A stretch of DNA of 64,000 nt, taken from positions 26,487 through 90,486 of the forward strand of contig CAYXBP010000007.1 of NCBI GenBank assembly GCA_964463355.1, read 5' to 3'. The notes below the pieces were generated by a model. That model ran no database searches. It had not been told where the DNA came from and worked only from the letters and a program-made list of their open reading frames with translations. Positions 1 to 8,697 of the stretch are shown here, piece after piece. This stretch comes from Firm-04 sp964463355. Lineage in GTDB: Bacteria; Bacillota; Clostridia; Oscillospirales; Ruminococcaceae. Numbering within the stretch: the first letter of the stretch is position 1; each line of letters begins with the position of its first letter. A program made the position numbers and the translations under genes.

Positions 1-564
1 TGCAGCATTGGCTTTCTGCCGCCACCCACGCTTGTGCAAGCCAAATCCGCTGGTATCAAGATACATGGTACAAACATCGTGCATAATATTGAATTGCAAT
101 TGATGAATCGCACCAGTTTCTGGTAAGGTTTGCGTATGGTATGCCTTTTGCAGACGCTTGACCGCCGCCTTTTTGACAATAGATTGGCAAGTGGGCACAC
201 TGCTCAATTGCGAATTGAGTGACGACCCTTTAACGGGAAACGAATCATCTTTCCCGATAAACTCCTCCAAAGGGATCTGCATCACGCCGTCAAAGAGAGG
301 GTCAAAGGCAGTTTTGCCACGCTGGGCACCCACTGGAAACGTAGCAAGCTCGATCAGCACACGCTCGGCCACAGTGAGATGAATATTCGCTTTTGCCAAC
401 ATAGACAAATCGCCAGAAAAGGAAACCTTACCGTTTGCCGCTGCAATATCCACTGCACCAATACGTGCAAGTTCAAATTTCAAAACGCTCTCAAGACCAA
501 AATGGCAGGGGCAGCAATAGCGTATCATACTGGAAGATGCTGTTTGTTGTGTCTGTATCATCAT
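1..564 (-). CDS. rlmL: RlmL/YpsC-type 23S rRNA guanine-N2 methyltransferase, N-terminal part
   Basis: The first 188 codons are in the window and the frame runs off the left edge without a stop, so the gene is cut by the window. The start is the ATG at 564, preceded by an AAAGG-type ribosome site; a second ATG follows directly at 561. The N-terminal region fits the THUMP-containing family that modifies 23S rRNA (m2G2445 in E. coli RlmL; YpsC in Bacillus). The clearest signature lies near residues 169-185 and reads LDTSGFGLHKRGWR, the conserved motif that precedes the methyltransferase domain in this family. The SAM-binding and NPPY parts are outside. The gene begins 22 bp after the penicillin-binding protein stop and probably shares its transcript. 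The family call is firm; the exact modified base is inferred. Confidence 0.85.
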   Translation of the reverse strand, partial: MMIQTQQTASSSMIRYCCPCHFGLESVLKFELARIGAVDIAAANGKVSFSGDLSMLAKANIHLTVAERVLIELATFPVGAQRGKTAFDPLFDGVMQIPLEEFIGKDDSFPVKGSSLNSQLSSVPTCQSIVKKAAVKRLQKAYHTQTLPETGAIHQLQFNIMHDVCTMYLDTSGFGLHKRGWRQKANAA

Positions 565-586
565 ATTTCCTTTCCGTGATACAGGA

Positions 587-2926
587 TCACTGCAACACAT
601 GGGTAACGCCGTCACAATAGGGCGCATTGCTGGATTTCCAGTATCCGGTGCCTGCTGAAGGGCAACCATCTACTGCGATCTTTCCGGTAGTTGCACAGAC
701 GTTACCCTTGATAACCGTATCGCATTCAGGGAAGTCTTCACCACTAAAATTGGCTTCCAGCCAATCGCGCATAACATTTCTCCAAAGGCGCGCAGAACTG
801 ATAGAGCCGTGATTACGGATCTCCTTATTCTCGGGGTAACCGATCCATACGCCACTGACAAAATCGGGATTGAGGCACATGAACTCAAGGTCAAACCAGT
901 CGGATGTCGTACCAGTTTTGCCTGCAAGAGGCACACCGCTGATTTTTGCACCAGTACCAGTACCTCTTGCAACAACATTTTGCAGCAGCTGGTTCATGAC
1001 ATAAGAAGTTTCAGGAGAGATCACAGCAGCGTAATCATCGCCGCCTGCGTAGATTAAGCCACCATCGCCGCTTTCCACGCGGCTGATAATATGCGCATCG
1101 CTGAAATACCCGCCATTGCCGTACACCATATAGGCATTGACCATATCTTCCACGGTCACACCATAGCTCAGCGCGCCTACCGCCAAGGGTGCATAATCCG
1201 CATCACGCTCAGGATACAATGACAGCCCGACAGTTTCAGTGGCAAAATTGTAGATATTCTGCACGCCATAGGTTTTGCAGAGCAGTGCAGGGATGGTATT
1301 ATACGAATGCTGAATGGCAGTATAGATCTTGACGGGCTTGTTGCTGTAACGGATGCCGCTGCCCGATGAGTAGTTCGTTGGCCACTTTTTATTGTTGATG
1401 ACCAGAGGCGGTGCATCCAGTGCAACAGTACCCCACGCGATCAGATCATTTTCCAGCGCATAACCATAGGTAGATATTGGCTTGATGGCAGAGCCAGGCT
1501 GCTGCGGCTCGGTAGATGCATAGCTGATACCCAGAGATGCGGTCTTTTCACCGACTTTACCCACGGTACACAGAATATTGCCAGCATAATCAATGGCAAC
1601 GAATCCAGATTGCAACGACATACTTTCTTCCAGTGTCTTTTCACCGTCACCATCAAGATCACGGTAATAAATGGTACGGTCAGCGGAAGTCATACCCTTA
1701 AGCAGATTGTTGAGATCAGAATACTTTTCTTCCACATACGCCTGCATATCCAAATCGGCGGTGGTATAAATCTGGTAGCCGCCTGTACGGATCAAGTTCA
1801 GGGCACGCTCCTGCGTAATGCCGCGATCCTCCATCAGATATTCAGAAAACTCGCGGATTGCTTCATCCACGATCCAGCTGGTGGCATCGCTTTTTTCCTC
1901 GTCCTCGTCTTTTTCTTCTTTCTCCAATTCTGGATGCAGTGCTTTGTACTCATCGGTATCCGTAAACAACAGCTTTTCGGAGAGTGCTGTCTGATACTCG
2001 TCAAAGGTAATGGCACCGTTATCATACATCTGGAACAAAATATACTCCATACGATTGCGGTTGATCTCTCTACCGGTATTAATCCAATTATCGGTTTTGA
2101 CATAGGTATCTGTTACGGCATTATATTCTGTTTCATAGTGCCCAGCAAAGGGATTATTCACCTCAGGGCTTTGCGGAATTGCTGCAAGGCAGGCTGCCTC
2201 TGCAATAGAAAGCTCTCCGACACTTTTGCCGAAATACTTCTGCGCAGCCTTCTCCACGCCGTTTGCCGCACCGCCGAATCCGATGTAATTCATGTAGGTT
2301 TCCAAGATCTCATCCTTGTTGTAACGCTTTTCCATCTGCATTGCACGGAAAATTTCACGTATCTTACGCTGGGGGCTTGCTTCGTTATCACCCGTTAAAT
2401 TCTTAACAAGCTGCTGTGTAATGGTCGAACCACCTTGATCGGTATCCCAGAAGTTCAGCAACAAATTGGCAAATGCAGCAATGGTGCGCTTATAATCCAC
2501 GCCCTCATGCGAATAGAATCGTTCGTCCTCACCATACACAAACGCATCACGGACATGCTGGGGCACATCTTCAAGATCCACTGGAATACGCTCCACCGCA
2601 TTCTGTGCCACATACAAAGTGACCAGCTCCCCGTTTGCATCGGTTGCATAGATGTTGGTAGAATAGCTCATTGCCATTTCTTGAATGCTTACCGTTGAGG
2701 TGGACTCCATATAATTGATGACATATGCAGTTGCAGCAATGGCACAGATACTGCCTGTAATACAAAACACCAAGAAAAACGAAAGAAAAGTTGCGCCAAC
2801 CACAGAAAGAAATCTACTGATGGCACGAATGACCAACGGCTTACGTTTTTTCTTGACAGTACGGCGACGCGATGTACTCTCTGCATGATGCGCGGCTTGT
2901 TCAGATGATTGCACAGGATACTTCAT
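587..2926 (-). CDS. ponA: class A penicillin-binding protein (PBP1A-like)
   Basis: This 779-residue bifunctional peptidoglycan synthase polymerises lipid II glycan chains and cross-links the peptides outside the membrane. A basic cytoplasmic tail is followed by a membrane segment at about 35-72. The GT51 transglycosylase domain carries EDERFYSHEG at about 133-142, with the catalytic Glu, and GGSTITQQ. The transpeptidase domain has the SxxK motif at about 479-482, SYN at 541-543 and KTG at about 669-671. An acidic insert rich in Glu and Asp lies near 335-345. The start is the ATG at 2926, which has AAAGGAG 11 bp upstream. A longer in-frame start at 3040 lies upstream of a good promoter and is rejected. 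The C-terminus ends soon after the transpeptidase domain, without the long linker tail of some homologues. Confidence 0.95.
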   Translation of the reverse strand: MKYPVQSSEQAAHHAESTSRRRTVKKKRKPLVIRAISRFLSVVGATFLSFFLVFCITGSICAIAATAYVINYMESTSTVSIQEMAMSYSTNIYATDANGELVTLYVAQNAVERIPVDLEDVPQHVRDAFVYGEDERFYSHEGVDYKRTIAAFANLLLNFWDTDQGGSTITQQLVKNLTGDNEASPQRKIREIFRAMQMEKRYNKDEILETYMNYIGFGGAANGVEKAAQKYFGKSVGELSIAEAACLAAIPQSPEVNNPFAGHYETEYNAVTDTYVKTDNWINTGREINRNRMEYILFQMYDNGAITFDEYQTALSEKLLFTDTDEYKALHPELEKEEKDEDEEKSDATSWIVDEAIREFSEYLMEDRGITQERALNLIRTGGYQIYTTADLDMQAYVEEKYSDLNNLLKGMTSADRTIYYRDLDGDGEKTLEESMSLQSGFVAIDYAGNILCTVGKVGEKTASLGISYASTEPQQPGSAIKPISTYGYALENDLIAWGTVALDAPPLVINNKKWPTNYSSGSGIRYSNKPVKIYTAIQHSYNTIPALLCKTYGVQNIYNFATETVGLSLYPERDADYAPLAVGALSYGVTVEDMVNAYMVYGNGGYFSDAHIISRVESGDGGLIYAGGDDYAAVISPETSYVMNQLLQNVVARGTGTGAKISGVPLAGKTGTTSDWFDLEFMCLNPDFVSGVWIGYPENKEIRNHGSISSARLWRNVMRDWLEANFSGEDFPECDTVIKGNVCATTGKIAVDGCPSAGTGYWKSSNAPYCDGVTHVLQ

Positions 2927-2978
2927 AAATCGACAAACTCCTTTCGGAATAAAAAGCAAGTACTCACATACACCACCT

Positions 2979-3007
2979 ATTATACCACAAATCGTACGCG
3001 ATGTTAA
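2979..3007 (-). promoter_or_regulatory. sigma-A promoter for the PBP gene
   Basis: On the minus strand the -35 is TTAACA (3007-3002) and the -10 is TATAAT (2984-2979), with a 17 bp spacer. The transcript would begin near 2972, upstream of the chosen PBP start at 2926 and downstream of the rejected start at 3040. Confidence 0.8.
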
Positions 3008-3111
3008 GTGCTTTTTTGAAAATTTTCGCTTTTTTTTCATCTTTTCGAATAAATATGCAAAAAACGTGGCAAACTTCGTTCAAAACGCAATACAGAAAGG
3101 TGGTTTTTTCT

Positions 3112-3510
3112 ATGAAAGAGAGAGGAATCTACTATATCATCACGGTATTTGCTTTGTGCGGAACTCTGACTGGTGGATTGCTGATTCTGAAAAAAAACAT
3201 GACGCAGCAGGAGCAGCTTCCAGAAGTATGCGCTGAGATAGGGACATCGCACAACATCACAACAACCACCACGCAAACGCTGGAACAACCCGCCATTGCC
3301 ACGCCACAACAGATTACAGAAAACGAATTCTTTCTGCAACTACGAGAAAACACATTATACGTTTACCCCAAGGGACAAACTTCCCCCATTGAAACCTATC
3401 CTATGGAAAGTGCTTGGCTACCCGAATACGACCGCATTCTACTGGAAAACGGCGTTTACGCACAGAACCAAGCTGCACTACGGCAGTTAATTGAGGATTA
3501 CACATCATGA
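3112..3510 (+). CDS. small membrane-anchored protein with BofC-like C-terminal region
   Basis: This 132-residue protein has an N-terminal membrane segment (about 5-23), a Thr-rich stretch and a C-terminal domain of about 65 residues. The C-terminus has the pattern of an 'L-P-E/Y-D ... LLENGVY ... LRQLIEDYTS' ending that I associate with BofC C-terminal domains. BofC is a forespore protein that controls SpoIVB signalling in Bacillus. The start at 3112 has a GAAAGGTGG ribosome site; an earlier ATG at 3001 is less well placed. The stop overlaps the next ATG (ATGA), so the two are translationally coupled. The BofC assignment is by motif recollection only. The protein could also be an unrelated anchored protein. 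Confidence 0.55.
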   Translation: MKERGIYYIITVFALCGTLTGGLLILKKNMTQQEQLPEVCAEIGTSHNITTTTTQTLEQPAIATPQQITENEFFLQLRENTLYVYPKGQTSPIETYPMESAWLPEYDRILLENGVYAQNQAALRQLIEDYTS

Positions 3511-4280
3511 GCAATACCTCGGCATTTACACAGGCAAGAAACGCATTACGGCTTCATGCAAGAGAAACTGCGGTGATCTCGGCAGGAAACAGCATTTTAT
3601 ATATGCTGCTATGGATGATCGGGAAGCTGTGCGAACGTGGAACATTTCCATTCATCGTCGCAGCGGCATTGCCTGCACATATCGATTCTGCTGATCTGCT
3701 GCTGCCACTTCTGCTTATTGCTGCCTCGTTTGTACTGTCGTTGTATCGCAACCATGTCGATGAGCAAATTGGTACCATGACAGGGGTTCTCACCGAATGT
3801 GACCTTGGGTTTCTTGGATGTAGCGGACGATTCTGGCTGTGGCGTCGTCGTATAGCGGTTCATCTGTTAGCAAATACACTGTTAATCCTTGCATTTGTGC
3901 CTTCCGTGATCCTGCTTGCGGCGGCAATGCTGACATTGCAGCTTGCAGCAGTCGCTGGAGATGCTACATTGCATCTAATGCTGCTATTGCATCTGCTGAT
4001 GGGAGCGATTCTGCTGCTGATTCTCCCCTTGCGAATATGGTGTGCAATGGCGGCGATACCCCTTTGCTATCTCAAGCAGCCCCACCATTCAACAGGAACA
4101 GTATGGCATTATGCTATGCTGTGTACCAAAGGAATCTGCGGCAAATTGTTACAAAATCGCGTGCGATGTTTAGCCTGCATAATACTACCCGTATACTGGT
4201 TTTCAGCATATCCACAGCTGCTTGCCACAGAAATGCTGTTGTGCAGCCAAAACTGTAAAAACATCCTTCCAGATATATAA
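3507..4280 (+). CDS. polytopic membrane protein of unknown function
   Basis: The 257-residue product begins with a basic, soluble stretch of about 20 residues (ARNALRLHARETAV) and continues with about six hydrophobic segments, roughly at 20-35, 50-72, 112-140, 143-172 and 215-235. I do not recognise a family. Its start overlaps the stop of the BofC-like gene by 4 bp, so both are in one operon. Hydrophobic segments rich in Leu and Ala suggest an integral membrane protein without a large extracellular domain. Repeated Cys residues occur near the C-terminus. No functional motif is visible. Confidence 0.6.
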   Translation: MSNTSAFTQARNALRLHARETAVISAGNSILYMLLWMIGKLCERGTFPFIVAAALPAHIDSADLLLPLLLIAASFVLSLYRNHVDEQIGTMTGVLTECDLGFLGCSGRFWLWRRRIAVHLLANTLLILAFVPSVILLAAAMLTLQLAAVAGDATLHLMLLLHLLMGAILLLILPLRIWCAMAAIPLCYLKQPHHSTGTVWHYAMLCTKGICGKLLQNRVRCLACIILPVYWFSAYPQLLATEMLLCSQNCKNILPDI

Positions 4281-4393
4281 ACTCAGCGTAAATTTCAAAG
4301 GGAAAATCGACCATTTTTGTCATGGAATATATCCAAAAGAAAAGGATTCTGTCCGAAAACGTTGTGCGTTTCTCCAAAATATCGGCAAAAAGC

Positions 4394-4421
4394 TTGCATT
4401 CTTCGCGGAAATCTGTATAAT
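4394..4421 (+). promoter_or_regulatory. sigma-A promoter for the M23 peptidase gene
   Basis: TTGCAT at 4394-4399 and TATAAT at 4416-4421 are separated by 16 bp. The predicted start of transcription near 4428 leaves a leader of about 70 nt before the GTG at 4498. Confidence 0.75.
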
Positions 4422-4497
4422 GGGTTGTGTTACCGATTTGTAACCATTTGGTCAGAAAGGTACGCAGAATCATGTTTTTGCAGAAAGGAGTTTTTTG

Positions 4498-6168
4498 GTG
4501 AACCACCCTTGGCAAAGCCGTGCCGGCATCGGGCAGGCACAGCATACGGACGCAGGCCAATGTATCAACACGGAAACGCAGAGCAAAGTATTCTCCGCAC
4601 TACGCGACATCGCTCGTCCATTTCATAAAAACGTTCAAAAGAAAGCATATATTTCCAAAAGTAAAACTGGACAGTTGGTCTGCGGCAAACGTGACGCACG
4701 TTTCGCAAAGCGAAACCACACAGTTGCCTGCGGCAAACATGACGCACATTTTTCCTTTTTTCACAAAGCAAGTGCCGCCCCATGGATGCTGCCTGCTTCC
4801 GTTATACGCTGCATGGCACCCATCATCTGTGTAGTACTGTTGAGTACTTCAGTGATTTACGGTGAAAATATGGAACACTACGGGTTTGCCGTAGAATACA
4901 ATGGTCAGCTGCTTGGCTACATCGCCGAAGAGGAGGACTACTATACCGCACTTTCGCTCGTTGATCAACAACTAGCCAACACCAATGATACCTATGATAT
5001 CCCCTCACACCACAAGTTGACCGCAGTCGCTTTTGATGCAACAGTCCCGTATCTTACAGCACCAACCCTTGCAGATGAAATGCTGCACGCAGCGAATATC
5101 ACACTCATGGAATGCTACGGCGTATACCGTGGGGAAGATTTTCTTGGCGCAGTGGATGAGCCCGATATAATCCGCCATGCGCTTGCGGCACATATTGCCG
5201 ATTACACCAATTCACTGGCAGCAGATGCGGAATCGGTATTCTACACTGTGCCTCTGCGCTATGATCAAGGCTTATATGCCGCGCAGCAAAAGGTTGATGC
5301 CGAAAAGCTTGCTGCACAACTGACGGAAAGTAACGAAAGCTTCGAAACGCTCATCACCCAGAAGGAAACTTCCGTTTATACACTGGCACAGCAATATTCT
5401 ATGACGGTAGATGCGATCTACGCACTGAATCCTGGCATCGATGAGCGCATCCCCAAGGCAACAGCGGTAAAAGTACGCGTAACAGAATCTGCAATGCCCA
5501 TTGCTTATACAGCAACCATGGCAACAGTCACACTGATCGACTACCCTGTACAGGAAGTTCCCACTGCCAATTTACCTCTCGGGCAGCGTGAGATCATCTC
5601 ACCTGGCAGCTATGGTGAGGCTGCGCAGACCGTTTCCATCACTTATGTTAACGGTAAGGAATTGAACCGCAAAGTACTGACCTCCACACAACTGAGCGAA
5701 CCGATTACTGAAATCGTTGCTGTGGGTACTTATGTTGCAAAACCAAAGGATTCTACCACGAAGTTGTATGGCACTGGAGAATACACCTGGCCTGTCAATG
5801 GCGGATATATCAGCGACCCATTCATCAGCAACCGCAACCATAAGGGTATGGATATTGCAGCACCAGCGAACTCCGAGATCTTTGCCGCAGCAGATGGCAC
5901 TGTCCTCACAGCTGGCTGGCACGATGGCGGCTACGGCTATTACGTCGTGATCGACCACGGCAGCGGGCACAAAACCCTCTATGCCCACTGCAATGAGATT
6001 CTTGTCAATGTAGGGCAAGCTGTCACTCAAGGTCAGTTGATCGCGCTGGTCGGATCAACTGGACGCTCTACGGGAAATCATTTGCATTTTGAGGTCATTC
6101 TCAATGATGTAAGGCAAAATCCAGCAGAATTTCTGCGCGTCAATGCTGATGAACGCAGGACTTCTTAA
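4498..6168 (+). CDS. membrane-anchored M23 peptidase with LysM and G5 domains
   Basis: The 556-residue protein is a cell-wall endopeptidase of the lysostaphin/NlpD fold. An unusual cytoplasmic N-terminus of about 100 residues precedes a membrane anchor near 103-120. A LysM-like segment lies near 295-325 (YTLAQQYSMTVDAIYALNPG), then a G5-like segment near 340-410. The M23 domain at about 430-545 holds the zinc-binding HKGMD and HLHFEV motifs. The start is the GTG at 4498, seven bases after AGAAAGGAG; the TTG at 4495 is too close. In Clostridia, proteins with this layout remodel peptidoglycan during division or sporulation. The N-terminal tail contains a degenerate internal repeat (see the repeat entry), which is unusual for the family. 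Confidence 0.9.
   Translation: MNHPWQSRAGIGQAQHTDAGQCINTETQSKVFSALRDIARPFHKNVQKKAYISKSKTGQLVCGKRDARFAKRNHTVACGKHDAHFSFFHKASAAPWMLPASVIRCMAPIICVVLLSTSVIYGENMEHYGFAVEYNGQLLGYIAEEEDYYTALSLVDQQLANTNDTYDIPSHHKLTAVAFDATVPYLTAPTLADEMLHAANITLMECYGVYRGEDFLGAVDEPDIIRHALAAHIADYTNSLAADAESVFYTVPLRYDQGLYAAQQKVDAEKLAAQLTESNESFETLITQKETSVYTLAQQYSMTVDAIYALNPGIDERIPKATAVKVRVTESAMPIAYTATMATVTLIDYPVQEVPTANLPLGQREIISPGSYGEAAQTVSITYVNGKELNRKVLTSTQLSEPITEIVAVGTYVAKPKDSTTKLYGTGEYTWPVNGGYISDPFISNRNHKGMDIAAPANSEIFAAADGTVLTAGWHDGGYGYYVVIDHGSGHKTLYAHCNEILVNVGQAVTQGQLIALVGSTGRSTGNHLHFEVILNDVRQNPAEFLRVNADERRTS
4671..4762 (+). repeat. imperfect direct repeat with hairpin inside the M23 gene
   Basis: Two copies of a roughly 33-bp unit start at 4671 and 4720 and differ at a few positions and by one base in length. 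Each copy encodes a CGK-R/H-DA-R/H-F peptide. Between them is a TTTCGC-aaa-GCGAAA hairpin. The unit looks like an intergenic repeat element captured in the cytoplasmic tail, because it lies outside every known domain. Confidence 0.6.
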
Positions 6169-6387
6169 GAATTCGCTCATGCCCTTTCAAAAAATGCGGA
6201 CTGACAGAATAACGCTGTTGTATCGTTACAGATACAACAGCGTTTCGTTCTATCGAGAAAACCATGGGAGCATTCTGTAGAGCTAATGTACGGAATATCT
6301 TCCAAAGAAAAGCATGAGGTGTTCCGCTATCTGCGGACAACGGCAAACCTTGAAAAGGCTTGCTCGATACTTTTACAATTTTTACTC

Positions 6388-7428
6388 TCATTTTTGCTGC
6401 ATCAACTTATGTTTCAAAAGTGTCAAATCTTCAGCAGTAATGCGCCCATCAGTGTTCATATCCGCTTGTGGCGCAGATATCGTATCGGCTGCTGCATCGC
6501 ATGAAAGATACTTCACCATCACAACGGCATCCGCCATGGAAACACTCCCGTCTTTGTTTACATCGCCAAGAAGCATTGCTGGTATGACAGAGGGTTCGGT
6601 GGTATCCATGGAGGAGTGTGTATTTTGCGGCTGATCTGCTTCACCGTTCCAATAGTCACAAAGCTGTGTATACCAGAATGTACCCAATTTGCGATAGCCT
6701 TCCTCATTGGGATGCACGCCGTCATATAAATCAGATTTTTCAAGCACAGCATTCACGTCTGCCAACACAATCCGCGCTCCCTCGCTGCGTTTTTTTTCTA
6801 CAAGGGCACGAATCTGAGCATTGCACTGCTCTACAACTGCGTCCATTGATTCTACTGTAAAATAATACTCGTTGATATACAGCGTATCGGTAGCATCCAT
6901 ACAAGGCAGTGTTGCCAGATAAAGCGCACCATTCTCAGGTAATGCAGGCAGAATATGATCAACCAATGATTCTAGCCTTGCACCATAATGCTCCAAATCA
7001 TACAGGCTTAGGATATCATTGGTACCAATCTGCAAAAACACAACATCCGCAGGGTAATCTGTCATCAACCAATCAACAAAACTGGAAATGCCCGTACGTT
7101 GACCCGAAATAGAATCCTCCTGTGCAATATTATCCACTGAATACCCGCTGTAGCCTGCATGCTGTGTGTCATAGCCTGTGCCGCCCCAGTTTGGCCCAAC
7201 CATATCCACCCGTGCTTGTTGCCCGTTTTCTGTAATCAACGCACACAGTGTATTGCGATACCCGCCTGCCATCCAGAAGCCATCTGTAATGGAATCTCCA
7301 AGACACATCAGCGAAAGTGGTTTTACTTCATCGGCTGCGGTTTTGAATTTCACCATGGAAGCACCCCCTGCGATCATGGCAATGGCGGCTGCACAAGCCG
7401 TCCCTTTACGCAAAACAGTATCATACAT
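6388..7428 (-). CDS. exported SGNH/GDSL esterase with C-terminal type I dockerin
   Basis: This 346-residue protein is a probable cellulosomal carbohydrate esterase. An N-terminal hydrophobic signal segment (about 9-28) is followed by the SGNH catalytic domain. Block I is GDSIT at about 44-48 with the nucleophile Ser, block III contains GTND, and block V is GVHPNEEGY with the catalytic Asp/His pair. The last 65 residues are a type I dockerin with two calcium-binding repeats (GDVNKDGSVSMADAV and ADMNTDGRITAEDL). Dockerins dock enzymes on cohesin-bearing scaffoldins. Two ATG codons sit at 7431 and 7428; the second has the better spacing from GGAG. The substrate is not predictable; acetyl-xylan or pectin acetyl groups are typical for such enzymes. 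Confidence 0.92.
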   Translation of the reverse strand: MYDTVLRKGTACAAAIAMIAGGASMVKFKTAADEVKPLSLMCLGDSITDGFWMAGGYRNTLCALITENGQQARVDMVGPNWGGTGYDTQHAGYSGYSVDNIAQEDSISGQRTGISSFVDWLMTDYPADVVFLQIGTNDILSLYDLEHYGARLESLVDHILPALPENGALYLATLPCMDATDTLYINEYYFTVESMDAVVEQCNAQIRALVEKKRSEGARIVLADVNAVLEKSDLYDGVHPNEEGYRKLGTFWYTQLCDYWNGEADQPQNTHSSMDTTEPSVIPAMLLGDVNKDGSVSMADAVVMVKYLSCDAAADTISAPQADMNTDGRITAEDLTLLKHKLMQQK

Positions 7429-7486
7429 CATATACTCCTTTCGGTTTTCCTCCTTACATATTTTCCCTGATGTTCGGCATCATGTT

Positions 7487-7515
7487 ATTGTAACACATTT
7501 GCAAGATTGTTGCAA
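7487..7515 (-). promoter_or_regulatory. promoter for the dockerin esterase gene
   Basis: On the minus strand, TTGCAA (7515-7510) and TACAAT (7492-7487) are separated by 17 bp. The leader would be about 50 nt long. The interval 7429-7775 otherwise holds only this promoter, the divergent promoter for rnz and leader sequence; I see no further gene in it. Confidence 0.7.
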
Positions 7516-7609
7516 TGCGCAATTGTATCATAATATTGTGCGATTGACTCCTGTTTGGCTTTTTCTCAATTCTCTGTGCATCACGTTTCACTTTGCGAAA
7601 CATGCGCCA

Positions 7610-7638
7610 TTGACAAACCCAACCGAATCGTGTATACT
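7610..7638 (+). promoter_or_regulatory. sigma-A promoter for rnz-cca
   Basis: TTGACA at 7610-7615 and TATACT at 7633-7638 are separated by 17 bp. The transcript would start near 7645, giving a leader of about 130 nt before the rnz start. That leader is long enough to hold regulation, but I see no known riboswitch motif. Confidence 0.8.
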
Positions 7639-7775
7639 ATTTATATTGACAGCGCACGAAATGGAAGATATGCATGCAACATAAAGCCATCAGGCAAGCT
7701 TTGCACAATGTTGCCCTTATAAGTACAACTTTTTTGCACCCTATACAGAATGCTGTGATACAGAAAGGAATACAT

Positions 7776-8684
7776 ATGCTGGATGTTGTTTTGATCGGAT
7801 GCGGCGGCACCGTACCACTCAAAAATCGCTGGCTGACTGCCTGCTATTTACGCTGCAATGGCAATGCGATGCTTATTGATTGCGGAGAAGGCACACAAAT
7901 AGCTATAAAAGAAGCAGGTGTATCTCTTTACGCCATTGATACCATTTGTTTAACGCACTATCACGCTGACCATGTCAGTGGATTGCCTGGACTGCTGCTT
8001 TCTTTAGGCAATGAGGGCAGAACGGCTCCTCTGGCAATTTATGGCCCCGCTGGACTGAAACGCATTGTGGATGGTTTACGCGTCATTGCGCCTGAACTGC
8101 CCTTTGCGCTGGAATTACACGAATATACTCAGCCGAATGAATCTTTTACGATAGGCGATTTGACTGTAACGGCATTTGCGGTCAAGCATACGCTTCCCTG
8201 CTATGGATATCGTATCCATTTGCCACGCGCAGGGAAATTTGACCCCATTCGTGCAAAGGAAAACAAAATTCCCGTGGCGATATGGAATACCCTGCAAAAA
8301 GGTAATACCATTACATATAATGGTGTTGCTTATCACCCTCAACAGGTGCTTGGCGCACCCCGAAAGGGGCTATCTATGGTGTATTGCACCGATACACGTC
8401 CGCTGGGACGTATTGCTGACATGGCACAGGGTGCTGATCTGTTCATCTGCGAGGGAATGTACGGTGACGCATCTAAGCAGGAAAAAGCCTTGAAAACTCT
8501 GCATATGACTTTTGCTGAAGCTGCACAGCTTGCAAAACAAGCGGAAGTAAAATTGATGTGGCTGACCCATTACAGTCCCTCTCTACCTGAACCAAATGAA
8601 TATCTTGCTGATGCACAAGCGATTTTCACTGCGACACAATGCGGCTATGATGGCTTGCGCACCACGCTTCGGTTTGAAGAATAA
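7776..8684 (+). CDS. rnz: ribonuclease Z
   Basis: RNase Z cuts the 3' trailer of tRNA precursors. The 302-residue length is normal for the short bacterial form. The beta-lactamase fold begins with LIGCGGTVP and has the zinc motif HYHADH at about 61-66, followed by GLPGLL. Further family motifs are the central FAVKHTLPCYGYRI and the C-terminal LTHYSPS. The start is the ATG at 7776 after a GAAAGGA site; the earlier in-frame ATG at 7674 would add a stretch unlike the family. The gene is directly followed by cca, which fits a tRNA 3'-end processing pair on one transcript. Confidence 0.95.
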   Translation: MLDVVLIGCGGTVPLKNRWLTACYLRCNGNAMLIDCGEGTQIAIKEAGVSLYAIDTICLTHYHADHVSGLPGLLLSLGNEGRTAPLAIYGPAGLKRIVDGLRVIAPELPFALELHEYTQPNESFTIGDLTVTAFAVKHTLPCYGYRIHLPRAGKFDPIRAKENKIPVAIWNTLQKGNTITYNGVAYHPQQVLGAPRKGLSMVYCTDTRPLGRIADMAQGADLFICEGMYGDASKQEKALKTLHMTFAEAAQLAKQAEVKLMWLTHYSPSLPEPNEYLADAQAIFTATQCGYDGLRTTLRFEE

Positions 8685-8697
8685 GGATGATACAAGC

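Noticed and set aside
2927..3040. longer N-terminus of the PBP gene
   Set aside because: It would begin upstream of the promoter at 2979-3007, and the downstream ATG has a good ribosome site.
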